This document shows, piece after piece, positions 41,653 to 52,492 of a DNA stretch of 57,422 nucleotides. A model generated the notes under the pieces. It had not been told where the DNA came from. It worked only from the letters and a program-made list of their open reading frames with translations, and searched no databases. Origin of the DNA: an uncultured Alphaproteobacteria bacterium. GTDB taxonomy: Bacteria > Pseudomonadota > Alphaproteobacteria > Methylaequorales > Methylaequoraceae. Position numbers and translations under genes: made by a program. Position 1 is the stretch's first letter. The number at the start of each line of letters is the position of its first letter. The stretch spans positions 1 to 57,422 of the forward strand of contig CACBON010000008.1 of assembly GCA_902540805.1 (NCBI GenBank), read 5' to 3'.

Positions 41653-42828
41653 ATGTCAAATAACTCAACAAATTTTATTTTTACCAGTGAATCAGTTTCA
41701 GAAGGACACCCTGATAAAATATGTGACCAAATTTCGGATTTAGTTGTCGATCTTTATATGAAAGCAGACAAAAACTCTCGAGTAGCATGTGAAACTCTTG
41801 CTACGACAAATAGAGTTATTTTGTCAGGAGAGGTTAAAATAAATCAAAACCATCAAGAGGTAAATAATGATATCATACATCAGAAAATAAGAGAAAAAAT
41901 TAAAGATATTGGGTATGAGCAAGATGGTTTCCATTGGGAAAATTTAAAGATAGAGAACTATTTACACAATCAATCTCAAGACATTTCTCAGGGAGTAGAC
42001 GACTCAGAAGTTATAGGGGCGGGCGATCAGGGAATCATGTTTGGTTATGCCTGTTCTGAAACTGACTTTTTAATGCCTGCACCGATTCATTATTCACACA
42101 AGATTCTTCAGAATTTATCGAACTATAGAAAAAACAATAATTCTTTTTTTGGTCCTGATTCAAAGAGTCAGGTATCAATGCAATACGAGAACAATAAACC
42201 AAAAAATATAACTTCAATAGTAGTGTCAACACAACATTTTGAAGATGTCAAAAACGAAGAGATAAGAAAAAAAGTTATACAAATAATAGAAGAATCCTTA
42301 CCTATCGAAATCCTTCCAAAATCTGAAAATATTTTAATAAACCCAACAGGAAGATTTGTAATCGGAGGTCCTGATGGAGACACCGGCTTAACAGGGAGAA
42401 AGATTATTGTTGATACTTACGGTGGATCAGCTCCACATGGCGGTGGTGCTTTCTCAGGAAAAGATTATACAAAGGTCGATAGATCTGCTGCATATATTGC
42501 CAGATATATTGCTAAAAATGTTGTGGCCACAAAACTTGCTAAAAAATGTTTACTTCAACTTTCTTACGCCATTGGAGTAGCAAAGCCAATTTCAATTTAT
42601 TTGAAAACAGACAATGGCTCAGATTTAGATTCAAATAAAATCATAAACATTATAAAAGATCATGTTGATTTATCTCCTGAAGGAATAAAAAACCATTTGA
42701 AATTGGATCAACCTATTTATGAAGCTACGTCTACGTATGGTCACTTTGGAAGAGACTACATATCAAATACAGGATCATTTTCATGGGAAAAACTAGATTT
42801 AGCTGAAAAAATATTAAATGAATTTTAA
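41653..42828 (+). CDS. metK: S-adenosylmethionine synthetase
   Basis: 391 residues. Motifs: FTSESVSEGHPDKICDQISD at the N-terminus (split: SEGHPDKICDQ), GAGDQGIMFGYA near residue 116, GGPDGDTGLTGRKIIVDTYGG and GGGAFSGKD. Makes SAM from methionine and ATP. Only 22 nt separate it from lnt, so there is no room for a riboswitch. Confidence 0.97.
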   Translation: MSNNSTNFIFTSESVSEGHPDKICDQISDLVVDLYMKADKNSRVACETLATTNRVILSGEVKINQNHQEVNNDIIHQKIREKIKDIGYEQDGFHWENLKIENYLHNQSQDISQGVDDSEVIGAGDQGIMFGYACSETDFLMPAPIHYSHKILQNLSNYRKNNNSFFGPDSKSQVSMQYENNKPKNITSIVVSTQHFEDVKNEEIRKKVIQIIEESLPIEILPKSENILINPTGRFVIGGPDGDTGLTGRKIIVDTYGGSAPHGGGAFSGKDYTKVDRSAAYIARYIAKNVVATKLAKKCLLQLSYAIGVAKPISIYLKTDNGSDLDSNKIINIIKDHVDLSPEGIKNHLKLDQPIYEATSTYGHFGRDYISNTGSFSWEKLDLAEKILNEF

Positions 42829-42830
42829 TC

Positions 42831-43487
42831 ATGCTCCCATTTTATGGTAGAAGGTTATCTAGAAAAACTAAAAGATCAAATTTAATTGACCTAAAAAATT
42901 ACAAGTTTTTTTTTAACGATATAAACCTCCATAACAAAAAAAAGAAGTTAAATAAACTTTACGGAAATTTCAATCTTGAAATAGGCTTTGGAAAAGGGGA
43001 AAACTTGATCTTTCAGTCACAAATAAAAAAAAACGATATTTTTTTTGCAATTGATCCATTTATTTCAGGTGGAATAAAATTAAAAAAAGAGATTGAAATA
43101 TTTGAAATTTCAAATATTTATTTTTCAAATGTAACCTTCTCTCAATTCTTTGAAATTAGAGGTGATTTTAATTTTAAAAAAATCTTCATATTATTTCCTG
43201 ACCCCTGGCCTAAAAAAAAACACAAAAAAAGAAGATTGATTAATGAAGAATTTGTCAAAAATTTAGATCAAATAACTTTCAAAAATTCTGAAGTATATAT
43301 TGTTACTGATGACGACGATTACTCAAACCAAATTTCAAAGTCATTTTTAAATCAAAACTTCTTTAAACTTCTTTTAAAGTCAACTGACAATCAAAGTTTA
43401 GAGGATTATAATATTTATCCAACTAAATATTTTAGAAAAGCAAAAAAAAAAAATAGAAGAATTAATTTTTTTATTTATAAAAAGTAA
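42831..43487 (+). CDS. trmB: tRNA (guanine-N7)-methyltransferase TrmB
   Basis: 218 residues. SAM-binding LEIGFGKGENLIF near residue 48 and the family motif FPDPWPKKKHKKRRL near residue 123. It methylates G46 of tRNAs. The tail is lysine-rich. It is followed by a 122-bp gap and then nusA, where rimP would be expected. Confidence 0.94.
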   Translation: MLPFYGRRLSRKTKRSNLIDLKNYKFFFNDINLHNKKKKLNKLYGNFNLEIGFGKGENLIFQSQIKKNDIFFAIDPFISGGIKLKKEIEIFEISNIYFSNVTFSQFFEIRGDFNFKKIFILFPDPWPKKKHKKRRLINEEFVKNLDQITFKNSEVYIVTDDDDYSNQISKSFLNQNFFKLLLKSTDNQSLEDYNIYPTKYFRKAKKKNRRINFFIYKK

Positions 43488-43609
43488 AGATTAAAAAAAA
43501 ATATTAAATTATTTAAGTTTCTTCAAAGTCTTGGTATGAATATCTAAAACTTTTCAATTTGCAAAACAGATATATAATTTGTAAGGAAAAAAAATAGAGA
43601 GGTAATAAA
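43488..43609. other. A+T-rich gap between trmB and nusA
   Basis: No coding region or clear terminator seen. It ends with GAGAGG before the nusA TTG. In most Alphaproteobacteria rimP lies here; it is absent in this stretch. Confidence 0.6.
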
Positions 43610-45124
43610 TTGGAAAAGAACGAAATTAAAGATTCTTTATCATTTGACATTATCGGTGTCGCTAAAAATATTGCTAAAGAAAAGGGTATAGATGAAATGG
43701 AAGTAATAGAAGCAATGGAAATGGCGATTGCTAAAGCCGGAAGAACAAAATATGGTTTTGAATTAGATATTAGAGCACATGTAGATAGAGAAACCGGCAA
43801 GATAGGTTTGTTCAGATACCAAGAAGTCGTGGAGAACTTAGAGATATTACCATCTGAAGATAGAATAAATAAAATTAATATTTCTGATTTAAAAAATAAG
43901 TCTCTAAAAATAGGAGAATTCCTAAGAGAGGAGTTGCCCCCTCTTGATTTTGGAAGAATTGCAGTACAAACAGCAAAACAAGTCATCTTTCAAAAAGTGA
44001 AAGAAGCTGAAAAAATAATGCAATTTAATGAATTTAAAGACAAGGTTGGCGAAATAGTCAACGGTATAATAAAAAGGGTTGAATACGGAAACTTGATTGT
44101 GGATTTAGGAAAAGGTGAAGCAATTTTGCGGAGGGAAGAACTTCTAAATAGAGAAGTATTTAGGAGATCAGACAGAATAAGAGCTTATATTAATGAAGTT
44201 AAACACGATTTAAAGGGTCCACAGATTTTTTTATCAAGAGCACATAATAACTTCTTAGTAAAATTGTTTTTTCAAGAAGTTCCAGAAATTTATGATGGAA
44301 TAATAGAGGTAAAGTCTGTTGCCCGTGATCCTGGTAGCAGAGCTAAAATTGCAGTTTATACCAAGGAAAAAAGTATTGATCCAGTTGGAGCTTGCGTTGG
44401 TATGAGAGGTAGTAGGGTTCAGGCAGTGGTTAACGAGCTGCAAGGAGAGAAAATTGATATTGTACTTTGGTCAGAAGATATAGCAACATTTGTTGTTAAC
44501 GCTCTGGGCCCAGCAGAGGTTGATAAAGTAATTATAGAGGAGGATCTGAAGAAGATTGATGTTATAGTTCCAGATGAACAACTAAGCTTGGCAATTGGAA
44601 GAAAAGGTCAAAATGTTAGATTGGCAAGTGCACTGACTGGTTGGAGTATTGATATCTTAACAACTTCCCAGGAGTCTGACAGAAGAAATGAAGAATTTAA
44701 AAATTTATCTCAAAAATTTATAAGTTTATTAGATGTTGACGAGGTCATTGCTCATTTGCTAGTAACCGAGGGTTTTACGTCAATTGATGAAATTGCAATG
44801 GTCTCGCTCGAGGAGCTAACATCTATAGAAGGCTTTGATGAAAACTTATCAAAAGAGCTAATTCAAAGGGCCAAAATTTGTGCTGAGAAAATTAGGGTTG
44901 AGAACTTAGATAAGCTAAAGGAATCTGGATTCGATAATTATTTATTGACTACAAAACTTTTTAATATAGATCAACTTTTAAAACTTAATGAGAATAATAT
45001 TAAAACTAGAGACCAGCTTGCAGATTTATCCAATTCAGAACTAATTGATATTTTTAGAGACATGGATCAAGATAAAGCTGATGAAATAATTATGGATTCA
45101 CGAAAACATTGGTATAAAAATTAA
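43610..45124 (+). CDS. nusA: Transcription termination/antitermination protein NusA
   Basis: 504 residues with a TTG start. N-terminal RNA-polymerase-binding domain, an S1 domain (VNGIIKRVEYGNLIVDLGKGEA near residue 150), two KH domains (CVGMRGSRVQAVVNEL and LAIGRKGQNVRLASALTGW), and a C-terminal acidic repeat part. Ends 6 nt before infB; the ylxR gene that often lies between is missing. Confidence 0.95.
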   Translation: MEKNEIKDSLSFDIIGVAKNIAKEKGIDEMEVIEAMEMAIAKAGRTKYGFELDIRAHVDRETGKIGLFRYQEVVENLEILPSEDRINKINISDLKNKSLKIGEFLREELPPLDFGRIAVQTAKQVIFQKVKEAEKIMQFNEFKDKVGEIVNGIIKRVEYGNLIVDLGKGEAILRREELLNREVFRRSDRIRAYINEVKHDLKGPQIFLSRAHNNFLVKLFFQEVPEIYDGIIEVKSVARDPGSRAKIAVYTKEKSIDPVGACVGMRGSRVQAVVNELQGEKIDIVLWSEDIATFVVNALGPAEVDKVIIEEDLKKIDVIVPDEQLSLAIGRKGQNVRLASALTGWSIDILTTSQESDRRNEEFKNLSQKFISLLDVDEVIAHLLVTEGFTSIDEIAMVSLEELTSIEGFDENLSKELIQRAKICAEKIRVENLDKLKESGFDNYLLTTKLFNIDQLLKLNENNIKTRDQLADLSNSELIDIFRDMDQDKADEIIMDSRKHWYKN

Positions 45125-45130
45125 ACCAAG

Positions 45131-47452
45131 ATGACAGAAAATGATAATAAGAATAAATTAACCGGCAAATTGCAACTTAAAAAGACAATAAACGCTGGTC
45201 AAATAAAACAAAGTTTTTCTCATGGAAGAAGCAGGTCTGTATCTGTTGAAGTAAAAAAAAGAAGGTCAATCAGCGGTTCAAAAAATGAAAAAGTTGAGCA
45301 ACCAAAATCACCTGATATTTCTTTAACCCAACCAGAAAAAATAAATAAGAAAGAAAACCCTGAAACTATATTTACAGAAAATACAAATAAAATAACAGTT
45401 GAAAAAAATGATAAAAGAAATTTTAAGAAAACCACAACAAAAAATTTCGATGAAGATAAAATTAGTGACGAACCAATTAAAGAAGTGGTTGAGAAACCTA
45501 AACAACCAAAATTTGTAAAAACACAAAAAAGCTTTGAGAACAGAAGACAAGGAAAACTAACAATCTCTCAAGCTCTTGATGATGACAATGAAAAGGTAAG
45601 ATCACTTGCCGCAATAAAAAGAGCAAGAGAGAAGGCAAAGCTTAGAAACGTAATCAAATCAGAAAATAAGGAAAATCAAGAAAGTAAAGAAAAGAAAAAG
45701 AAAGAAGTTATAATTCCAGATGTAATAACTGTTTACGAACTTGCATCCCGTCTTGCTGAAAAGTCGTCAAATTTGATTAAGTCTTTAATGAAACTTGGAG
45801 TTATGGCAACAATTAATCAAACGATTGATAGCGATACAGCTGAATTGTTAGTAATTGAATTTGGCCACATCCCTAAACGTGTGAGTGAATCCGATGTTGA
45901 AGTTGGGTTAACAGGACCTTCAGACTCAGAACAGGATCTTCTCCCAAGACCACCAGTAGTAACTGTGATGGGTCATGTCGATCACGGAAAAACATCTCTT
46001 CTTGACGTAATTAGAGAAAAAAAAGTTGCCTCGACTGAAGCCGGCGGAATAACTCAACATATAGGATCTTATATGGTTGAAGCTAGAAGAGGACAATTTA
46101 TAACTTTTATTGATACACCTGGGCACGCTGCTTTCAGTCAAATGAGGGCAAGAGGATCTAATATTACAGATGTAATAGTTCTTGTTGTTGCTGCTGACGA
46201 CAGTGTTAACGAACAAACAATAGAGGCTATTAGCCATGCCAAAGCCTCTGGATGTCCAATTATAGTTGCAATTAATAAAATAGATCTCCCAACAGCCAAT
46301 GCTGACAAAGTTGAATCTGATTTAATGAAGCACGAAATAATTAGTGAAAATATGGGTGGACAGAATGTTTTCGTAAAGGTTTCTGCTAAAACAAAGTTAG
46401 GAATAGATGATCTTCTAGACTCAATAATTCTTCAATCTGAAATTTTAGAGTTAAAAGCTAACCCAAATAGAAATGCTGATGGAACCGTTATTGAATCAAA
46501 GATAGAAAAGGGAAAGGGAACTGTTGTATCTATTCTAATACAAAATGGAACTTTAAAAGTTGGTGATATTGCTGTTGTAGGAAAGGAATGGGGTAAAGTA
46601 AGAGCAATGTATAATGACGCGTCTGAAAAGATAAATGAAGCATTTCCAAGTTTTCCTATTGAACTTCTAGGATTATCTGGAACTCCAGATTCTGGAGATA
46701 AATTGGTTGTTGTAGATAATGAATCAAGAGCGAGAGAGGTCACACAGTATAGATCCAGAATGAAAAGAATTGAAGAGACTTCGTCAATCAAAAGAGTTTC
46801 AATAGATCAAATGATAGAAAGTGCATCTAAAGACGATAAAAACGTAATATCTATAATAGTTAAAGCTGATGTACACGGATCGAAAGAAGCAATAGAACAA
46901 AGCCTGAATAAAATGAACTCTGAACAGATATCAATTAAAATAATACACAGTGCAGTTGGAGAAATTAACGAATCTGATGTAACTCTTGCAATTGCATCAA
47001 AAGCAAGAATTTTTGGCTTTAACGTTAAAGCTAACACTCAAGCAAAAACATTGTCCAAAAGAGAAGCAATAAAAATAAGTAATTTCTCAATAATATATGA
47101 AGTAATTGATGAAGCTCAAAAAATAATTGATGGTTTTGATGAAGCTGAAGAAACTGAAACTCAAATTGGACAAGCAATTGTAAAACAAGTTTTTGAACTT
47201 TCAGATTCAAGCAAAGTTGCTGGATGCCTTATTGAAGAAGGGAAAGTGACTTCAAAAGCATTTGCTCGAATCATCAGGAATGAAAAAATATTTCATGAAT
47301 GTGAAATTCTTAGCCTGAGGAGAGAAAAAAATCAAGTAAGAGAAGTTTTAAGCGGTTTGGAGTGCGGAATTGTTCTCTCCAAATTCAATGAAGTTGTACA
47401 GAACGACAGATTAGAGTTTTACGTGAGAGAAAAAAATGAAAAAAAACCTTAG
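45131..47452 (+). CDS. infB: Translation initiation factor IF-2
   Basis: 773 residues. The long charged N-terminal region (1-190) is low in complexity. The GTPase G-domain has VMGHVDHGKTSLLD near residue 279, FIDTPGHAAF, INKIDLP, and SAKTKLGID. Domains II-IV follow, with ADVHGSKEAIEQ and a C-terminal GLECGI. Directs initiator tRNA to the ribosome. Overlaps rbfA by 17 nt. Confidence 0.97.
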   Translation: MTENDNKNKLTGKLQLKKTINAGQIKQSFSHGRSRSVSVEVKKRRSISGSKNEKVEQPKSPDISLTQPEKINKKENPETIFTENTNKITVEKNDKRNFKKTTTKNFDEDKISDEPIKEVVEKPKQPKFVKTQKSFENRRQGKLTISQALDDDNEKVRSLAAIKRAREKAKLRNVIKSENKENQESKEKKKKEVIIPDVITVYELASRLAEKSSNLIKSLMKLGVMATINQTIDSDTAELLVIEFGHIPKRVSESDVEVGLTGPSDSEQDLLPRPPVVTVMGHVDHGKTSLLDVIREKKVASTEAGGITQHIGSYMVEARRGQFITFIDTPGHAAFSQMRARGSNITDVIVLVVAADDSVNEQTIEAISHAKASGCPIIVAINKIDLPTANADKVESDLMKHEIISENMGGQNVFVKVSAKTKLGIDDLLDSIILQSEILELKANPNRNADGTVIESKIEKGKGTVVSILIQNGTLKVGDIAVVGKEWGKVRAMYNDASEKINEAFPSFPIELLGLSGTPDSGDKLVVVDNESRAREVTQYRSRMKRIEETSSIKRVSIDQMIESASKDDKNVISIIVKADVHGSKEAIEQSLNKMNSEQISIKIIHSAVGEINESDVTLAIASKARIFGFNVKANTQAKTLSKREAIKISNFSIIYEVIDEAQKIIDGFDEAEETETQIGQAIVKQVFELSDSSKVAGCLIEEGKVTSKAFARIIRNEKIFHECEILSLRREKNQVREVLSGLECGIVLSKFNEVVQNDRLEFYVREKNEKKP

Positions 47453-47783
47453 TTTAGAAATAATCAAAGATGAACGAAAAAAATCAAGAATCGATAAAAT
47501 TTCTACCTTAATAAAAAAAACAATTTCTGAAGTTTTTTTAACTTTTGATTTGAATTATGATAACGGAAAAAATGTTTTTATAATGGTGTCTCATGTTGAA
47601 TTATCTTCTGACGGAAAAAGTGCTAAAGTCTTCTTAGAAACAATTAATAATTTCAGTTTTGATTATGAACAAGTTCTTAAAATAATAACCAACAATTCAT
47701 CAAGAATAAAAAAAGAATTTTCATCTAAAATTGAGCTGAGATATACACCCAAGTTAAAATTTGAACTTGTTAACAATAAATAA
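47436..47783 (+). CDS. rbfA: Ribosome-binding factor A
   Basis: 115 residues, KH-like fold of the 30S maturation factor: RIDKISTLIKKTISEVF near the N-terminus, VSHVELSSDGKSAKVFLE in the middle and a C-terminal LRYTPKLKFEL. Abuts truB (stop 47783, start 47784). Confidence 0.92.
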   Translation: MKKNLSLEIIKDERKKSRIDKISTLIKKTISEVFLTFDLNYDNGKNVFIMVSHVELSSDGKSAKVFLETINNFSFDYEQVLKIITNNSSRIKKEFSSKIELRYTPKLKFELVNNK

Positions 47784-48680
47784 ATGAATGATAAAGCTTG
47801 GAGTGGTTGGTTTTTTTTCGATAAACCAATAGGCATCACATCTAATTTAGCACTTCAGAAAATAAAGAGAATTTTCAATAATTCCAAAGCTGGTTTTGTT
47901 GGTACGCTTGATCCCTTAGCTTCAGGCTTCTTGCCAGTAGCTTTGGGAAAAGCAACAAAAATTATTCCCTATATCGAAAAATGCGATAAAGAGTATTTAT
48001 TTACGGTTAGGTGGGGAATTAAAACTGAGACTGGAGATTCGGACGGAAAAGTTATTAAAGAAAGTGAAATATATCCAGATAAAATTGATATTTTAAAGGC
48101 TTTAAAAAAGTTTAGTGGTAATATAGAACAAATTCCTCATAAATATTCATCTGTGAAAATTAATGGACAAAGAGCACATAAGTTGGCAAGAAACAATGTG
48201 AAATTCAAATTAAAAAAGCGACAAATTAAAATTAATAATTTTAAGTTAACAAATAATATTTCTGATAATCTTGCTACATTCCTTGTAGACTGCAGTGCTG
48301 GAACCTATGTAAGAAGTCTTGCAGAAAGTCTTGCAGAATCACTTGGCACAATTGGAACTGTTGTAGAATTGAGACGCATAGGATTTAACAATTTTAACAA
48401 AAAACTTATTTCACTGGATTATTTATTGAGTTTGGTGCATAGTGATGAACTTAAAAGGCTTGTTCATCCAATCGATGCAGTTATGAATGATGTTTCAAAA
48501 ATTCAATTGGATGACAACCAAGTCAAAAAAGTTGTAAGTGGAAGTTTTGTTCTAATGAATAAACATTTAGTAAAAACAAAGAAAAACATGTTGGCTTTCG
48601 CTAAACATGAAGATAAATATATAGCCTTGGGTTTAATTAAAGATTACATTTTTCATCCCAAAAAGTTGTTAACTAGTTAA
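47784..48680 (+). CDS. truB: tRNA pseudouridine-55 synthase TruB
   Basis: 298 residues. FFDKPIGITSN near the start, catalytic Asp in FVGTLDPLASGFLPVALG near residue 44, and YSSVKINGQRAHKLAR near residue 120, then DCSAGTYVRSLAESL. It makes pseudouridine 55 in the T-loop of tRNAs. Confidence 0.95.
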   Translation: MNDKAWSGWFFFDKPIGITSNLALQKIKRIFNNSKAGFVGTLDPLASGFLPVALGKATKIIPYIEKCDKEYLFTVRWGIKTETGDSDGKVIKESEIYPDKIDILKALKKFSGNIEQIPHKYSSVKINGQRAHKLARNNVKFKLKKRQIKINNFKLTNNISDNLATFLVDCSAGTYVRSLAESLAESLGTIGTVVELRRIGFNNFNKKLISLDYLLSLVHSDELKRLVHPIDAVMNDVSKIQLDDNQVKKVVSGSFVLMNKHLVKTKKNMLAFAKHEDKYIALGLIKDYIFHPKKLLTS

Positions 48681-48729
48681 TCGAAACATATTATATTATG
48701 AAATGAAATATTAAATTTTGGAATTTAGG

Positions 48730-48987
48730 ATGGATAAAACTTTAAATAAAAAAAAAAAAAGTAATAAAAATACAGAGAATGTTGGGAGCAGTGAAAGTCA
48801 AATCTCAATTTTTTCAGAAAGAATAAAAAATTTAACTGAACATCTAAAATCTAACAAAAAAGATCATAACACCAGAAGAGGTTTGATGAAGCTTGTAGGA
48901 AAAAGAAAGAAACTTTTGAGCTATGTTAAAAGCAAAAGCAATGAAAGATACGAGTCAATTATAAAGTCTCTGGGTCTAAGGCGTTAG
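48730..48987 (+). CDS. rpsO: 30S ribosomal protein S15
   Basis: 85 residues from the ATG at 48730 (a TTG at 48718 would give 89). The C-terminal two thirds match S15 well: [22 protein letters not shown] and a terminal SLGLRR. The first 20 residues are unusual, rich in Lys and Asn ([12 protein letters not shown]), where most S15 proteins have a helix with a conserved start. Start choice is the less certain point. Confidence 0.93.
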   Translation: MDKTLNKKKKSNKNTENVGSSESQISIFSERIKNLTEHLKSNKKDHNTRRGLMKLVGKRKKLLSYVKSKSNERYESIIKSLGLRR

Positions 48988-49006
48988 ACAAATTAAGGAG
49001 ATAAAA

Positions 49007-51082
49007 ATGTTTAATATATCGTCGGTCGAGTTAGACTGGAAGGGTTTAACTTTAAAATTAGAAACAGGCATGATTGCGAGACAAGCTGATGGTGCGGTCA
49101 AATGTTCACTTGGTGGTACAGTGGTTCTATGCACAGTATCAGCCTCCAGAGACGTTGATGTCTCCAATGACTTCTTTCCTCTTTCAGTCCACTATATTGA
49201 AAAATCTTACTCAGCGGGGAAAATACCAGGCGGATTTTTTAAAAGAGAAGGACGTCCAGCAGAAAATGAGATTTTAACCTCAAGACTTATTGATAGACCC
49301 ATTAGACCACTTTTTCATCACGATTTTAAAAATGAAACCCAAGTGGTTTGCACAGTAATAAATTACGATGGAGAGAATGATCCCTCCATATGCGCTATGA
49401 TAGGAGCATCAGCAGCAATAACTATTTCAGGACTTCCGTTTCTTGGTCCCCTCGGTTGTTCAAGAGTTGGTTATATGGATGGGGAATACATTCTTAATCC
49501 AACGAAAGAAGAATTAAATGAAAGTGAGCTAGATCTAGTTGTTGCGGGAACCAGAGATGGTGTTCTCATGGTAGAATCAGAGGCCAATGAATTGGATGAA
49601 AAGATAATGCTTGGAGCTGTCCAATTTGGATTTAAAGAATTTCAGAGTGTTATTGATTCAATTATAGAGTTAGCAGAAAAGTCAGCAAAAGATTCATGGG
49701 AAGTTGTTAAAAAAGAAGATCCAAAATATATTGATAAATTAATAAAACTTTCAAATAAAGAGTTAACTCCTATTTATAAAATAAAGGAAAAAAAGAAAAG
49801 AAATGAGTCTTTAGTTGAGGTAAAAAAAAAAATAATTGAACAATTTATTGATGAAGTTGATGACGAAAATTCTCTTAAGGAAGAAATAAAAAAAATTGAA
49901 AAAGATATTGTAAGATCATCTGTGCTAGACTCAAAACAAAGAATTGACGGAAGAGGTCTTGATGATGTTAGAGATATAGATTGCAGAGTTGATTTATTAG
50001 ATAATGTTCATGGAAGTGCATTATTTACCAGAGGTGAAACTCAAGCACTAGTAACTACTACATTGGGAACTACGTCAGATGAACAGATAATTGACGGTTT
50101 AGACGGAGATTCAAAAGAAAAATTCATGTTACATTACAATTTTCCTCCATTTTCAGTCAATGAAGTTGGGCGAATAGGTGCGACAGGAAGAAGAGAAATC
50201 GGTCATGGAAAACTTGCTTGGAGAGCAATAAATCCGATTCTTAAACGTTCTCAGGATTTTCCATATACTATCAGGGTGGTTTCTGAAATAACAGAATCTA
50301 ATGGCTCCTCGTCTATGGCTACTGTTTGTGGAACCTCCCTTGCTTTAATGGATGCTGGAGTACCACTTGAAAAACCTGTTGCTGGGATAGCAATGGGCTT
50401 AATAAAAGAAGAGAAACAATTTGTTGTTTTAACAGATATTCTTGGAGACGAAGATCATTTGGGAGATATGGATTTTAAAGTTGCTGGAACGGAATCTGGA
50501 ATAACATCATTGCAAATGGATATTAAAGTTAATGGAATAACCGAGGACATAATGGAGGAATCTTTATCAAAGGCAAATTCAGCAAGAATACATATATTAA
50601 AAGAAATGAATAAGTCGCTAAATAAACCAAGAGAAGTTACAAAATCAAATGCTCCACAAATCGAGAAATTGAAAATTGATAAATCAAAAATTAGAGAAGT
50701 TATCGGTTCAGGGGGTAAAGTAATTAAAGATATTTGTGAAAAGTCTGGAGCTAAGGTTGAAATTGACGACGATGGCATAATTACAATTTTTGCTTCAAAA
50801 GCAAATGATGCTAAAATCGCAATGAATATGATCAATGATATTGTTGCTGAACCAGAAGTTGGTAAAATTTATGAAGGAAAGGTTGTCAAGACCACAGACT
50901 TTGGAGCGTTTGTAAACTTTATGGGTAGTAGAGATGGTTTGGTTCATATCAGTCAGTTAAAAGAAGAGAGGGTTGAAAAAACAACTGATGTTGTAAAAGA
51001 AGGTGATCAAGTAAAAGTAAAAGTTATTGGAGTTGACGATAGAGGTAAGGTTAAGTTAAGTTTAAAAGATGCTCAAGTATGA
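49007..51082 (+). CDS. pnp: Polyribonucleotide nucleotidyltransferase (PNPase)
   Basis: 691 residues: two RNase PH domains ([19 protein letters not shown] near residue 73, [15 protein letters not shown] near residue 341), a KH domain ([16 protein letters not shown] near residue 561) and an S1 domain ([16 protein letters not shown] near residue 625). Strong AAGGAG ribosome site. Degrades RNA 3' to 5' and follows rpsO as in most bacteria. Confidence 0.97.
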   Translation: MFNISSVELDWKGLTLKLETGMIARQADGAVKCSLGGTVVLCTVSASRDVDVSNDFFPLSVHYIEKSYSAGKIPGGFFKREGRPAENEILTSRLIDRPIRPLFHHDFKNETQVVCTVINYDGENDPSICAMIGASAAITISGLPFLGPLGCSRVGYMDGEYILNPTKEELNESELDLVVAGTRDGVLMVESEANELDEKIMLGAVQFGFKEFQSVIDSIIELAEKSAKDSWEVVKKEDPKYIDKLIKLSNKELTPIYKIKEKKKRNESLVEVKKKIIEQFIDEVDDENSLKEEIKKIEKDIVRSSVLDSKQRIDGRGLDDVRDIDCRVDLLDNVHGSALFTRGETQALVTTTLGTTSDEQIIDGLDGDSKEKFMLHYNFPPFSVNEVGRIGATGRREIGHGKLAWRAINPILKRSQDFPYTIRVVSEITESNGSSSMATVCGTSLALMDAGVPLEKPVAGIAMGLIKEEKQFVVLTDILGDEDHLGDMDFKVAGTESGITSLQMDIKVNGITEDIMEESLSKANSARIHILKEMNKSLNKPREVTKSNAPQIEKLKIDKSKIREVIGSGGKVIKDICEKSGAKVEIDDDGIITIFASKANDAKIAMNMINDIVAEPEVGKIYEGKVVKTTDFGAFVNFMGSRDGLVHISQLKEERVEKTTDVVKEGDQVKVKVIGVDDRGKVKLSLKDAQV

Positions 51083-52479
51083 AAAAAATTGAATCATTGA
51101 TTTTGTCTGGAAAAGAATCGCTCCCAATCATAGAAGGAGGAAAAGGAATAGCTGTTAGCAGTGGTGAAAGTTCTGGTGCATGGGCAAAAGCTGGAGGTGT
51201 TGGAACATTTTCTGGAGTAAATGCAGACTCATACGATGAAGAAGGTAATTTAATCCCTCAAATTTACAAGGAAAAAACAAGATCTGGTAGGCATAATGAA
51301 CTAATTAATTTCTCAGTTTCAGGTGCAATTGAACAAGCAAAAATTGCAAGAGATATTGCTGGCCCCAAGGCTCCAATCCATATCAATATTTTGTGGGAAA
51401 TGGCTGCGGCAGAAGAAATTCTCACTCGAACTCTAGAAAAAGCAAGTAATATTATTGATGGAGTTACATGTGGTGCTGGCATGCCATACAGACTATCAGA
51501 AATTGCAGCTAGATTTGGTATTTACTATTATCCAATAATCTCATCAGCAAGAGCTTTTAACGCATTATGGAAAAGATCATACAGAAAAACTTCAGAATAT
51601 TTAGGTGGAGTTGTATATGAAGATCCTTGGCTTGCTGGCGGTCATAATGGTTTGTCTAATAGCGAAAATCCTCTTAAACCTGAACCTCCATTCCCAAGAG
51701 TTAAAGAATTGAGAAAATTAATGAACGAATTTAATCTTCATAACACTCCTATAATAATGGCAGGAGGTGTTTGGAATCTTAAAGAGTGGGAAGATTGGAT
51801 AGATAACCCAGAGATAGGAAAGATAGCTTTTCAATTTGGAACTAGACCATTACTTACTGAAGAAAGTCCAATACCTGATGCATGGAAAAAAAAACTACTT
51901 AATATAAAAAAAGGAGAAGTAAGTCTGCATAGATTTAGCCCAACTGGTTTTTATTCTTCAGCTGTTAAGAACGATTTCTTGATAGAACTTGAAGAAAGGT
52001 CGAAACGCCAGACCCCTTTTTTAAAAGAACAGACTAACGAATTTAATGAAAAAATTGAGATAGGTCCTAGAAAAAGAGCATTCTATGTTAAACATTCCGA
52101 TAAATCAAAAATTATGGAATGGATTAAAAAAGGGTTTTCAAAACCAATGACTACACCCAATGATACACTGATATGGGTTACAATAAAAAAAGCAAGCCAG
52201 ATTGTTAAAGATCAAATTGATTGTATGGGTTGTTTATCTCAGTGTTTGTTCAGTAACTGGGCGCAAGGAGAGAAAGGTACAACCGGAAAGAAAGCGGACC
52301 CTAGGTCATTTTGTATTCAAAAAACACTCCAAAAAATAAGTCACGGAATTTCTAACCTAGAAAATGAATTAATGTTCGCAGGTCACTCAGTTTATAGATT
52401 CGCTCTTGATCCATTTTATAAAGGAGGGTTTATTCCAAAAGTCAATCAATTAGTTGACAGAATCATGAAGGGACTATAG
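51079..52479 (+). CDS. Nitronate-monooxygenase-like flavin enzyme
   Basis: 466 residues, TIM-barrel FMN protein of the NPD/nitronate monooxygenase group: [13 protein letters not shown] near residue 128, IIMAGGVWN near residue 225, [15 protein letters not shown] near residue 253. A cysteine cluster CMGCLSQC (about 379-386) with a later FC in the C-terminal third could bind a metal cluster; this is unlike short-chain members. It overlaps pnp by 4 nt. The substrate is not known. Confidence 0.75.
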   Translation: MKKIESLILSGKESLPIIEGGKGIAVSSGESSGAWAKAGGVGTFSGVNADSYDEEGNLIPQIYKEKTRSGRHNELINFSVSGAIEQAKIARDIAGPKAPIHINILWEMAAAEEILTRTLEKASNIIDGVTCGAGMPYRLSEIAARFGIYYYPIISSARAFNALWKRSYRKTSEYLGGVVYEDPWLAGGHNGLSNSENPLKPEPPFPRVKELRKLMNEFNLHNTPIIMAGGVWNLKEWEDWIDNPEIGKIAFQFGTRPLLTEESPIPDAWKKKLLNIKKGEVSLHRFSPTGFYSSAVKNDFLIELEERSKRQTPFLKEQTNEFNEKIEIGPRKRAFYVKHSDKSKIMEWIKKGFSKPMTTPNDTLIWVTIKKASQIVKDQIDCMGCLSQCLFSNWAQGEKGTTGKKADPRSFCIQKTLQKISHGISNLENELMFAGHSVYRFALDPFYKGGFIPKVNQLVDRIMKGL

Positions 52480-52492
52480 TTTCTAAATTTAT

